NCBI GenBank assembly: GCA_947167745.1
Contig: CAMVJE010000003.1
Location: forward strand, 13,726-77,725
DNA length: 64,000 nt
Reading direction: 5' to 3'
Source of the DNA: an uncultured Treponema sp.
GTDB taxonomy: Bacteria > Spirochaetota > Spirochaetia > Treponematales > Treponemataceae
The translations under genes were made by a program, and so were the position numbers. Shown here piece after piece: positions 25,400 through 33,676 of the stretch. The notes beneath the pieces are model-generated. The model was not told the DNA's origin, ran no database searches, and worked only from the letters and a program-made list of their open reading frames with translations. Position 1 is the first letter of the stretch. Every line of letters begins with the position of its first letter.

Positions 25400-26235
25400 T
25401 CAAATTCACCGTTAATTAAATTGTGAGCTACGCTGCCCGGTCCTGGTACTTTGGGCAGCTTTTCTCTTTTAAACCACTGGGCATCTTTTAACTCGTCTTC
25501 CTGAATTTTTATTTCGCCACTTTCGTATTCAGCACGGAAAGCCAGCATAAGTTGATCGGGGAAGGGCCAGGCCTGACTGCCTACATAGCGTATATTTTTG
25601 ACTTTAAGACCTGTTTCTTCAAGTACTTCACGGCGGACTGCATTTTCGATAGTTTCGCCCATTTCAACGAAGCCTGCGATGCAGGAATACATGCCATCGC
25701 TTCGGTTTTTATGCTGGGCAAGAAGAATTTCGTCTCCTTTGCTTACAAGTGTAATTATTGCAGGTTCCAGTTGAGGAAAATACTGCTTTCCGCAGTGAAT
25801 GCATGTTCTGGCGGTGAAGTATTCATCGTCTTTTAAGGGCGCACCGCATTTGGCACAGAAGCGTTTGTCATTTTTGAAGTTGAGTAAACCTCTTGCTCTG
25901 GCGGCCAGCCCGGCAAGTTCTGCCCCAGAAATTTTTTTTGATTCATCAGTGATACTTACAAAATCGTCAATTTGATTGATTCTGCGCATTTTATGGAAAA
26001 ATTCCCGCAAAGGAATATCTGTACAGCCGGCTGGATTGGGCGTATCCTTTTCAAGGAGCATAGCAGAGTAGCCGTATTCCATTTCGGCAAACCAGTCTTC
26101 GGCAACATTCATCTCAAGGCATTTGCGAACGACGCTTTCATCTGGCAAAGAGTCTCCTTGAAGGAGAATTGAATTTTCGCGGAAAATAAAGTGAATCTCA
26201 CAAAAAACATTCATCTGGTTAGAAATCATCGGCAT
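25396..26235 (-). CDS. nudC: NADH pyrophosphatase-like NUDIX hydrolase with zinc ribbon
   Basis: A 279-aa NudC-family enzyme that cleaves NADH/NAD or decaps NAD-RNA. Zinc ribbon cysteines are in FCAKCGAP and ARTCIHCGKQYFP. The NUDIX box is complete: GFVEMGETIENAVRREVLEE, followed by TGLKV, then the NudC-specific SQAWPFPDQLM. The start at 26235 is chosen because TATACT lies 6 nt upstream and the family N-terminus begins here; the frame is open further 5' but overlaps purE's leader. Confidence 0.9.
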   Translation of the reverse strand: MPMISNQMNVFCEIHFIFRENSILLQGDSLPDESVVRKCLEMNVAEDWFAEMEYGYSAMLLEKDTPNPAGCTDIPLREFFHKMRRINQIDDFVSITDESKKISGAELAGLAARARGLLNFKNDKRFCAKCGAPLKDDEYFTARTCIHCGKQYFPQLEPAIITLVSKGDEILLAQHKNRSDGMYSCIAGFVEMGETIENAVRREVLEETGLKVKNIRYVGSQAWPFPDQLMLAFRAEYESGEIKIQEDELKDAQWFKREKLPKVPGPGSVAHNLINGEFD

Positions 26236-26241
26236 AATTAA

Positions 26242-26247
26242 AGTATA
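26242..26247 (-). promoter_or_regulatory. -10 TATACT of nudC, leaderless type
   Basis: TATACT on the minus strand lies 6 nt (TTAATT) before the ATG at 26235. It is divergent from purE. Confidence 0.5.
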
Positions 26248-26306
26248 AGTCCGAAATCTTGAAAAAGCAAAGAAAAATGTGTTATTCTTTTTGCCACGAG
26301 GTAAAT

Positions 26307-26804
26307 ATGAAAGTTGCAATTTTTTTTGGCTCAAAATCTGATACAGATACAATGAAAAAGGCCACCGATGTCCTTAAGGAATTTGGTGTCGATTATAAAG
26401 CATACATTCTTTCGGCTCACCGCGCTGGCGCTCTTTTGCATGAGACAGTCAAAAAGGTGGAGCAGGAGGGTTGCGAGGTTATTATCGCCGGGGCAGGTCT
26501 TGCAGCAGCGCTTCCGGGGGTAATTGCAGGGGCTACGACACTCCCTGTAATCGGTGTTCCTTTGGAGTGCATCAATCCTGGAAAATCAAACGGGCTTGGC
26601 GGTATGGACGCTCTCCTTTCTATCGTTCAAATGCCTCCGCAGATTCCGGTCGCTACAGTGGGAATTAATTCTTCAAAAAATGCGGCCTATCTGGCTGTTC
26701 AAATTCTTTCTATTAAATATCCTGCTCTCAAAGAAAAATTACAGGCTTTCCGCAAAAAGCTGGCTGACGATGCTGCAGCCTCAGGTCTTGATGTGGAATT
26801 GTAA
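26307..26804 (+). CDS. purE: PurE, N5-carboxyaminoimidazole ribonucleotide mutase-like
   Basis: A 165-aa purine biosynthesis enzyme. FFGSKSDTDTMKK is the phosphate loop and LSAHRAGALL the catalytic His segment. IIAGAGLAAALPGVIAG and SIVQMPPQIPVATV follow the class I pattern, which converts N5-CAIR made by PurK. No purK lies in the window. From memory, T. denticola PurE is class II (direct AIR carboxylase), so this would differ. The ATG at 26307 is preceded by ACGAGGT; the 48 nt upstream in frame are not conserved. Confidence 0.9.
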   Translation: MKVAIFFGSKSDTDTMKKATDVLKEFGVDYKAYILSAHRAGALLHETVKKVEQEGCEVIIAGAGLAAALPGVIAGATTLPVIGVPLECINPGKSNGLGGMDALLSIVQMPPQIPVATVGINSSKNAAYLAVQILSIKYPALKEKLQAFRKKLADDAAASGLDVEL

Positions 26805-26978
26805 GTATTTTTTGGAACTCTCTATATGTACCTATATACATGGGATGAATCCTAAAATAAATTTAATTTTTTTCTCAAAAAAACTAGAATTTTCTTATTG
26901 ATTGCGGTAGACTTTTCCAAAATTGTCTGGCGTATGCCGGGCTAAAAAATTCGTTATTTTAAACGAGGGAATAAAATT

Positions 26979-27896
26979 ATGAAGAAGTTTATTAAATTAG
27001 GTGTGCTCGCACTTGTGGCTGGATCATTGTGCTTCATGGGATGTAAAAACAATGATGATGATCAAAATTCTGTTGTTCAGGGCAGTGGAAACAATAAATC
27101 TATTGATTATTATAACAATGGAGAGGCAGATGAATCTTGCCGTGGTTATAGTACAACTGCATTGAAACACCATGGCGAATTGGTGCGCTTTACGCTTAAA
27201 GATTCAAACGGAACTACAACTAAAGACTATTCAGAACATGCTGACAAAACCTATGGTGGCGTTATGGGATTCATCTGGGATCTTTCAATTGCTAATGCAG
27301 ATGATAAAACATCAAAAAGAAATTTCTTTGTTGTAGGGCTTTCAGTTGGTTCTGATGGTTCTGACACTACAAAAGTAAAGTATTATGTTTCCAGATATTT
27401 TAATGTTACAGATATTTATGCAAAAAACTTCGGTGCCGAAGCCGCAAATAAAGTGACTAGTCCATCAGCTTTAAATGTTACAAATGGAACAACTTGCGAA
27501 ATGGTTATTTCAGATTTTACAGAACTTTCAGGTATCACTACAAATGACTCTAAACTTGTTATTTGGGCAGATATTTATCCAACTCTGATTTCAGGAAAGA
27601 CTCACACTGCTGGAACTCAGGACAAGGAAGCTGATTATACTGGTGGTTGGACAATCGATTTCTATAAGGGAACTGCCGACAGTGATACTCTTGGTGCTAA
27701 GATCACCACAGTTGATATTTCGGCAGAAAAAACCGGGTATATTGCAGGTACAGAAACAGAGGATTCTGCAAACAAAAAGCTGCATATTCCACAGAATTAC
27801 ATGGCATGCTATGCAAATGTCTATAATAAAAAACGTGTAACAGGTGAATGGTATCTTAAAAAAGACTACTTTGTTGATAACATCGTAGAAGAGTAA
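26979..27896 (+). CDS. Hypothetical lipoprotein, 305 aa
   Basis: A secreted lipoprotein with signal MKKFIKLGVLALVAGSLCFMGC (Cys about 22) followed by an Asn/Asp-rich linker. The mature part is Thr/Lys-rich and beta-prone, with no motif that I recognise. GAGGGA precedes the ATG and an intrinsic terminator follows the stop, so it is a single-gene transcript. Surface or periplasmic display is likely; the function is unknown. Confidence 0.72.
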   Translation: MKKFIKLGVLALVAGSLCFMGCKNNDDDQNSVVQGSGNNKSIDYYNNGEADESCRGYSTTALKHHGELVRFTLKDSNGTTTKDYSEHADKTYGGVMGFIWDLSIANADDKTSKRNFFVVGLSVGSDGSDTTKVKYYVSRYFNVTDIYAKNFGAEAANKVTSPSALNVTNGTTCEMVISDFTELSGITTNDSKLVIWADIYPTLISGKTHTAGTQDKEADYTGGWTIDFYKGTADSDTLGAKITTVDISAEKTGYIAGTETEDSANKKLHIPQNYMACYANVYNKKRVTGEWYLKKDYFVDNIVEE

Positions 27897-27923
27897 ATCG
27901 GATTTTAGCAATTAATTATAATA

Positions 27924-27958
27924 AAGGCTGTTCAAAAAATATTGGGCAGCTTTTTTTT
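27924..27958 (+). terminator. Intrinsic terminator of the 26979 lipoprotein gene
   Basis: GCTGTTC (27927-27933) pairs with GGGCAGC (27944-27950), with two G-U pairs, and eight T follow at once. Confidence 0.75.
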
Positions 27959-27981
27959 GTATATAAAAGGGTAAAAAAAAT

Positions 27982-28004
27982 CCCCGTGCTTTAAAAGTAC
28001 GGGG
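27982..28004 (-). terminator. Intrinsic terminator of the small Ala-rich protein gene
   Basis: CCCCGT pairs with ACGGGG around a short AT-rich loop. On the minus strand it is followed by ATTTTTTTT, and it lies 22 nt downstream of the stop of the 28027-28293 gene. Confidence 0.72.
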
Positions 28005-28026
28005 GAAATGGACTTAAAAAGTATAA

Positions 28027-28293
28027 TTATTTAGGATCGAGAACATCTTTAGCTGCTGTTGCGGCTTTATCGATTCCTTCTTTTGCTTTTTCTGCTACTG
28101 CGTCTGCAGTGTTTTTTGCTGCGTCTTCAGCTGCTTTTGCTGTTTCTGAGGCTGCATCTTTTGTTGCTTCTTTTACAGCTTCTGTTGACTCTTTTGCTGT
28201 TGCTTCAACATCTTTTTTACCAGAAGCGAAAGCGAAACCTGATACGAGGAATGCGAGTGCTGAAAGCAAAGCGAGTTTTTTTACCATTTTCAT
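28027..28293 (-). CDS. Small exported Ala/Lys-rich amphipathic helical protein
   Basis: An 88-aa protein with signal peptide MKMVKKLALLSALAFLVSGFAFA, then GKKDVEATAKESTEAV and a run of AKEAT/AAKDA-like units that form a long charged amphipathic helix. The pattern resembles LEA-like or YtxH/CsbD-like stress proteins, but none can be assigned. The ATG at 28293 is chosen because AGGAG (28304-28300 on the minus strand) lies 6 nt upstream. It has its own terminator. Confidence 0.75.
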   Translation of the reverse strand: MKMVKKLALLSALAFLVSGFAFASGKKDVEATAKESTEAVKEATKDAASETAKAAEDAAKNTADAVAEKAKEGIDKAATAAKDVLDPK

Positions 28294-28385
28294 AAATGAC
28301 TCCTTAGTATAAGCGGTCAATTTTGTTGTTTATTTGCTCCGTAAAACAAAACTGAATTCCGTTAAAATTAATACAGTCGATTATA

Positions 28386-29396
28386 ATGATGGCAAAGTTG
28401 AATTTCAAGGTATTTTCAATATTTTTTCTCTTTATTTCCGTTTTTCCGATATCTGCCCTTGAGTTTGCATTGTCGGCTGAGCCCTATATTTCCTATTCAA
28501 AAGGGAGTATTGATGAGTGTTTGTACGATAATTCTTCAACAGGCAGAATGCTGAGCGCTTTGGAATGGGACAAAAATATCGTTTTTTTTGGAATTAAACC
28601 TGCTTTTTCTCTGGAAAGCTTTCATTTTAACTCTGATTTTGCCTTAGCCCTTCCGGGAAATTGCGGGCAGATGCAAGATTCTGACTGGATGAACGATTCT
28701 CAACCCCAAATGAAAACAACTTACTCGGTTGGTGATAATAAGGTACTTGTAAGTTTTAAGGCAGATTTAGATTTTTCTTTTGATGTTATTTCGATAAAAG
28801 TGGCAGGAAAGAAAGTTTTCACTCTTTCACCAATGGTTAGTTTTTATTATGCCTATGATTCTTTTAAGCGGGAAAGTGCGGAAGGCTGGTATGGGCAGGC
28901 GCTTCGCTCTTCTGATGGAGGTGATCACTGGTGGTACGAAAAAGAAGCCGCTCACTTTCCCAATACTTACTGGAATCCAGAAAAGGGCCGTTATGTCACT
29001 CAAAAACTTGCCGGAATTTCTTACAGCCAGTATTTTTACAGTTTTTATTTAGGTCCATCGCTTTTTGTCAGAGTTTCTGAGCGTTTTAGTCTTTGCATGG
29101 CTTTTCTTCTTTCTCCCTATTCTTATTCTGATGTCCTTGATATTCACCATGGAAGCGAAAATAAATACCATCAGGTCGGGCAGTCATACTGGAACTACAA
29201 AAAAATGAAAATCTCAGGGGAATTTAAAATTTCAAGACTGATTTCTTCAGTTGTTTTCATGGATGCGACTTTTTCCAATTTTACAAAAGGTTCGCTGTCA
29301 GTCAATGGGGTAAGTGTAAACTCTTATAAAACGGCTTCACGGCAGGTGTCATTTCTCATTGGTGCCGGTATTAAATTTAATTTTATTTCTAATTAA
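28386..29396 (+). CDS. Omptin-like outer-membrane protease
   Basis: A 336-aa outer-membrane beta-barrel with a signal peptide ending near PISA (about 21-24). It resembles omptins (OmpT, Pla) in order and spacing. LSALEWD (57-62) matches the first barrel motif; MQDSDWMND (96-104) matches the OmpT VDQDWMD loop, with D98 and D100 for Asp83/Asp85; VLDIHHG (250-256) gives D252 and H254 for Asp210/His212. YDSF at 157-160 lies as in OmpT. Omptins cleave host or peptide substrates at basic residues outside the cell. The start may be 28386 or 28389. Confidence 0.72.
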   Translation: MMAKLNFKVFSIFFLFISVFPISALEFALSAEPYISYSKGSIDECLYDNSSTGRMLSALEWDKNIVFFGIKPAFSLESFHFNSDFALALPGNCGQMQDSDWMNDSQPQMKTTYSVGDNKVLVSFKADLDFSFDVISIKVAGKKVFTLSPMVSFYYAYDSFKRESAEGWYGQALRSSDGGDHWWYEKEAAHFPNTYWNPEKGRYVTQKLAGISYSQYFYSFYLGPSLFVRVSERFSLCMAFLLSPYSYSDVLDIHHGSENKYHQVGQSYWNYKKMKISGEFKISRLISSVVFMDATFSNFTKGSLSVNGVSVNSYKTASRQVSFLIGAGIKFNFISN

Positions 29397-29485
29397 ATTA
29401 TTCCCTCGGTTTTTATATCTAATTGCTTAGAAGTGCTAAAATCACTATAATCTCTGCATAGAATTACTTCCTTTTGGAGATTAAA

Positions 29486-30577
29486 ATGGCTGTTAATTAC
29501 AAAGATTCAGGCGTTGATGTTGAAGAAGGTTACAATGCCGTCAACGAGTACAAAGTTCATGCAAAACGCACCCGCATTCCAGGACTGCTCACTGATTTGG
29601 GTAGTTTCAACGGTATGTTCGAGGTTCCAAAGGGAATCAAAAATCCTGTAATGGTTTCAGGAACAGACGGTGTCGGCACAAAACTTGAAATTGCATTCCA
29701 GCTCAAAAAATATGATACTGTCGGCATCGACTGTGTTGCCATGAGCGTAAACGACATTCTCTGCTCTGGCGTTCAGACTTCTTTCTTCCTTGATTACGTT
29801 GCATGTGGCAAACTGGACGCAAAAGTTGCAGGTCAGCTTGTGAAAGGCATCGCCGACGGCTGTGTTGACACTGGCTGTGCCCTTCTCGGTGGCGAAACTG
29901 CTGAAATGCCTGGTTTCTACGATGAAGGCAAATACGACCTCGCAGGTTTTGGCGTTGGTGTTGGCGACAAAGAAAAAATGATTACAGGCACCAAAATCGA
30001 AGCCGGTGATGTTCTTATCGGTCTTTCTTCTACAGGCTGCCACTCAAACGGCTATTCTCTGGTCCGAAAGCTTGTTTCTGACTTCGACACTCCTTTTGCA
30101 GGCAAAACAATCGGTGAAGTTCTTCTTACACCAACCCGCATTTATGTTCGCCCTGTAATGGACGTTCTTTCTGTATTTGGCGAGAGCGTTCACGGCATGG
30201 TTCACATCACTGGCGGTGGATTCTACGAGAATGTTCCACGCATGTACGCCAAGGGTAAAAACCTTGTTTCTGTAATCAAAAAGGATTCCTGGCCAAAGCC
30301 GGCAATCTTTGACGAGCTTATCCGCCGAGGGGCAGACTCAGAAGGTGTTTGGGGCACATTCAATATGGGTATCGGTTTCATTCTGGCTGTCAAAGCAAGC
30401 GATGCGGATGCAATCATAGCCCGCTTTAACGAAAAGGCCGCAAGTTTTGAGACTGAGCCTTACACAAAAGCCGGGGCAGTTCCTCTCAAGGCCTACAAAA
30501 TCGGTCACGTTGAGGCTGCTGCAAAAGACTTGGGTGAAGACCTCAAGGGCAGCCACGAGGCTACAAAGCTCATATAA
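29486..30577 (+). CDS. purM: Phosphoribosylformylglycinamidine cyclo-ligase (AIR synthetase)
   Basis: A 363-aa ATP-dependent enzyme that closes the imidazole ring in purine synthesis. YKDSGVDVEEGYNAV begins the family; VSGTDGVGTKLEIAF, DCVAMSVNDILCSG, GGETAEMPGFY and HITGGGFYENVPRM are the expected motifs. GGAGA (29476-29480) precedes the ATG at 29486, so the four upstream in-frame codons are not needed. It is followed 29 nt later by purN, and the two form an operon. Confidence 0.96.
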   Translation: MAVNYKDSGVDVEEGYNAVNEYKVHAKRTRIPGLLTDLGSFNGMFEVPKGIKNPVMVSGTDGVGTKLEIAFQLKKYDTVGIDCVAMSVNDILCSGVQTSFFLDYVACGKLDAKVAGQLVKGIADGCVDTGCALLGGETAEMPGFYDEGKYDLAGFGVGVGDKEKMITGTKIEAGDVLIGLSSTGCHSNGYSLVRKLVSDFDTPFAGKTIGEVLLTPTRIYVRPVMDVLSVFGESVHGMVHITGGGFYENVPRMYAKGKNLVSVIKKDSWPKPAIFDELIRRGADSEGVWGTFNMGIGFILAVKASDADAIIARFNEKAASFETEPYTKAGAVPLKAYKIGHVEAAAKDLGEDLKGSHEATKLI

Positions 30578-30606
30578 GGTTAAAAAAAGGAATTCAGGGA
30601 GATATT

Positions 30607-31230
30607 ATGAAAATTGCAGTTTTGGTAAGTGGTGGCGGAACTAATCTTCAGGCTTTGATTGATTATGAGAAGTCGCATCCAGAATGTCCTTATGAAATCT
30701 CCCTGGTTGTTTCTAATACTAAATCCGCCTTTGCACTTGAGCGCGCAAAAAATGCAGGAATTCCGGCTGAAGTCCGAAGTCCTTTCTCCGTCCTTGGAAA
30801 AGAGCGCGCCGAAAAGGCTGACCGGGATACAAAAAGAATTGCCATAAGTGATGCTATTTTAGCCCTCTGCAGGGAATACAAAATTGAAGCCATCGTTCTT
30901 GCAGGTTATCTTTCAGTCCTTGGTGGCCAGATAATAAACGAATATTCCGGTCGGATTATAAATTTGCATCCAGCCCTTCTTCCAAAATTCGGTGGAGTAG
31001 GGATGTGGGGGCATAATGTACATGAGGCAGTACTTGCCTCTGGTGAAAAAGAAAGCGGATGTACAGTACATCTGGTTGATTCCGGTTGTGATACAGGTAA
31101 AATTCTCGTTCAAAAAAAAGTGCCTGTCTTGGAAGGTGATACACCGGATACTCTTTACGCCAGAATCGCGCCTGAAGAACATAAGGCGATGATTGAAGGC
31201 GTTTGTATGCTTGCAAATCTGATTAAGTAA
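30607..31230 (+). CDS. purN: Phosphoribosylglycinamide formyltransferase
   Basis: A 207-aa enzyme that transfers a formyl group from 10-formyl-THF to GAR. VLVSGGGTNLQALID (about 5-19) binds the phosphate. VLAGYLSVLG and IINLHPALLPKFGG hold the catalytic Asn/His, and GCTVHLVDSGCDTGKIL the catalytic Asp region. GGGAG precedes the ATG. It lies directly downstream of purM, whereas purE is separate at 26307. Confidence 0.95.
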   Translation: MKIAVLVSGGGTNLQALIDYEKSHPECPYEISLVVSNTKSAFALERAKNAGIPAEVRSPFSVLGKERAEKADRDTKRIAISDAILALCREYKIEAIVLAGYLSVLGGQIINEYSGRIINLHPALLPKFGGVGMWGHNVHEAVLASGEKESGCTVHLVDSGCDTGKILVQKKVPVLEGDTPDTLYARIAPEEHKAMIEGVCMLANLIK

Positions 31231-31269
31231 AATATTTTCCTGCAATATTAAAATAATCTTTTTTTTTAC

Positions 31270-31297
31270 TTGACTTTGAAAATCTAACGGTTAAAAT
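31270..31297 (+). promoter_or_regulatory. Promoter of the che operon, leaderless type
   Basis: TTGACT (31270-31275), a 16-nt spacer and TAAAAT (31292-31297) lie 7 nt before the cheA ATG. No Shine-Dalgarno is present, so the first gene of the operon should be translated from a leaderless transcript. Confidence 0.6.
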
Positions 31298-31304
31298 AGA
31301 TAGT

Positions 31305-33665
31305 ATGAGTGATTATCTTGACGCTACAAATGAAGAATTGTTAAAAGACTACTTCTCAGAATCAGAGCTTATGGTTGATAATCTTGAGAGCAATATTCTT
31401 GCTATTGAGAATGATCCTAATAATCATGACGCTATTGATGAAATCTTCCGTGCCGCTCATACTCTTAAAGGTAATTCAGCTACAGTTGAATTTTCCGAGA
31501 TCGCACATTTTGCACACACCATGGAAGATCTCCTTGATGAAGTTCGTTCTGACAAAATCAAGGTTACAGAAGAAATTGTCGACACGCTTTTGACTGCTCT
31601 TGATGTTATAAAAGCAATGCTTGAAGAGCGAAAAAATGGTTCAGTTTATGGAGAAAGCGTAGACGAAATTACAGAAAAGATTCGGTCTATGATAGGTGGC
31701 GGTGGTAGTAGTGGCAGTGCACCAAAAGCTGCGCCTCAACCGGCTCCACAGACGGCTGCTCCTAAGGCAGTTGATGCATCCCCGGCAGTAGCTCTTTCAG
31801 AGTACGAATTAGTTGAATTAAAGCAGGGATGTGCTCCTGGCCAGAAGTTGTGGTCAGTTGCTGTTACATTCGATGAAAATAACCCAATGAACTCAGTTGG
31901 CGGAATTCAGGTGTTTGCAGCGCTCAAGGCATGCGGTACTGTTCTTAAAACAATTCCTGATTTTGACGCACTTTACGAGGATGAATTCCATAAAGAAGTA
32001 ACATATTTTGTATCGAGTGCAAATACAGCAGAAGAACTTGAGGATACTGCTTTCCTTGATGATGTTACATTGAGTGTTGATGCTCAGAATCTTGATAATG
32101 CTGTTGCAAGTGATTCTGCTCCTGTGGCAGAGCCAGCACCTGTTGCACAATCAACTCCTGCGGCACAGCCGGCACCAGCAGCTCAGCCTGCTCCTGCGGC
32201 AGCTCCTGCAGAATCAGCGCCTAAAAAGGATTCTCAAAAGCCGGCTGCAAAATCAGCTCCTGCAACAGGTCATGCTCAGCAGAGTACAATCCTTCGTGTT
32301 GATTCAAAGCGTGTCGACAATCTTATGAATCTTGTTTCTGAGACTGTCATTACAAAGGCTTCGTTCAACCAGAGTCAGCAGCAGTTTGCTGATATGCTTA
32401 TTCAGTTCCAGACTCTTGATTCTTCATATAAAGAGAAGGTTCGAAGAATGTTCGAGCAACTTCCTCAGTATCTTGAAGAAATCCAAAATGGAGTTGCTGT
32501 TAAAGATATCAAAACAAACATTACAAATGAGTTTGGTGATATTGCTAACTTCTTTGATGCTTTCGAAAATCGTTTCAAAGATTTGAACTCTAAATTCCAT
32601 TCTTCTACTCAGAATTTGGGTCGAATCACCGGTGAGTTGCAGGAAGGTATCATGAAAATCCGAATGGTTCCTATCAGTCAGGTTTTCGACCGTTTCCCGC
32701 GAGTTGTGCGTGATTTGCAGAAGGATTTGGGTAAAAAGGTAAATTTACTTCTTGAAGGTGAAGATACAGAACTTGATAAAACAGTTGTAGATGATCTTAT
32801 GGATCCTATTATGCACTGTGTCCGAAACTCTGTCGATCATGGTATTGAATCTCCAGAAAAGCGTAAAAATGCCGGAAAGGATGAGACCGGTACTGTACTT
32901 CTCAAGGCTGCCAACGAGGGAAATAGCATTGTTATTGATGTAGTTGATGATGGTGGCGGAATTGATGTTGAGAAGGTAAAGGCAAAGGCAATCAGTAAAG
33001 GTCTTATTCATCCAAGTAAAGTTCTTACTGATCAGGAAGCTGCTCAGCTTATCTTTATGCCAGGTTTCTCTACCGCTGAAAAAATTACAAATGTTTCCGG
33101 CCGTGGTGTAGGTCTTGATGTTGTAAAAACAATGATTGAAAAACTTAACGGAACCGTACAGGTTACGACCGAGCATGGAAAGGGCTCTAAATTCTCGATT
33201 CGTTTGCCACTTACTCTTGCAATTATTCAGGGCTTGCTTGTTCGTGTCGGTCGCGAGGTTTATTCAATTCCAATCGCTTCAGTTATTGAAAGTGTTCGTG
33301 TCAAAAAAGAAGAAATTAACACTATCGATAATTATGAAGTTCTTAATGTACGAAATGAAGTTATCAGCGTGCTCAGATTGAGCCGTCTGTTTAATATCCG
33401 CACAAACGAAGACGGCGAGTACTGCTTCGTTGTAATTGTCGGTTCTCAGGATAAGAAAATCGGTGTTATGGTCGATAACCTTATCGGAGAAGAAGACGTT
33501 GTTATCAAGCCGTTACGCGATCAGTTCACTCAGTCGCCTGGTATTTCAGGTGCTTCAATTTTGGGTGATGGATCTGTTTCGCTTATTATTGATGTCGGCC
33601 AGCTCCTCGAACTTGGCGTTCGTCAAGAGATTCAGGCACGGCAAGAATCTAGTGTGGATAACTAA
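31305..33665 (+). CDS. cheA: Chemotaxis histidine kinase CheA
   Basis: A 786-aa kinase that phosphorylates CheY under receptor control. P1 holds the phospho-accepting His52 in AAHTLKGNSAT. A P2-like domain lies at about 165-265, then a Pro/Ala-rich linker. P3 and P4 follow, with NSVDHGIESPE (N-box), DDGGGIDV and GRGVGLDVV (ATP lid). The C-terminal CheW-like P5 domain includes LPLTLAIIQGLLV. It is longer than E. coli CheA (654 aa), mainly in P2 and the linker. It leads the operon with the CheW-CheR fusion, cheX and cheY. Confidence 0.97.
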   Translation: MSDYLDATNEELLKDYFSESELMVDNLESNILAIENDPNNHDAIDEIFRAAHTLKGNSATVEFSEIAHFAHTMEDLLDEVRSDKIKVTEEIVDTLLTALDVIKAMLEERKNGSVYGESVDEITEKIRSMIGGGGSSGSAPKAAPQPAPQTAAPKAVDASPAVALSEYELVELKQGCAPGQKLWSVAVTFDENNPMNSVGGIQVFAALKACGTVLKTIPDFDALYEDEFHKEVTYFVSSANTAEELEDTAFLDDVTLSVDAQNLDNAVASDSAPVAEPAPVAQSTPAAQPAPAAQPAPAAAPAESAPKKDSQKPAAKSAPATGHAQQSTILRVDSKRVDNLMNLVSETVITKASFNQSQQQFADMLIQFQTLDSSYKEKVRRMFEQLPQYLEEIQNGVAVKDIKTNITNEFGDIANFFDAFENRFKDLNSKFHSSTQNLGRITGELQEGIMKIRMVPISQVFDRFPRVVRDLQKDLGKKVNLLLEGEDTELDKTVVDDLMDPIMHCVRNSVDHGIESPEKRKNAGKDETGTVLLKAANEGNSIVIDVVDDGGGIDVEKVKAKAISKGLIHPSKVLTDQEAAQLIFMPGFSTAEKITNVSGRGVGLDVVKTMIEKLNGTVQVTTEHGKGSKFSIRLPLTLAIIQGLLVRVGREVYSIPIASVIESVRVKKEEINTIDNYEVLNVRNEVISVLRLSRLFNIRTNEDGEYCFVVIVGSQDKKIGVMVDNLIGEEDVVIKPLRDQFTQSPGISGASILGDGSVSLIIDVGQLLELGVRQEIQARQESSVDN

Positions 33666-33676
33666 GGAGAAGATTT

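Noticed and set aside
28382..28387. TATAAT at the start of the omptin-like gene as its -10 box
   Set aside because: It overlaps the ATG at 28386, so transcription would begin inside the signal peptide. TAAAAT at 28363-28368 is a better candidate.
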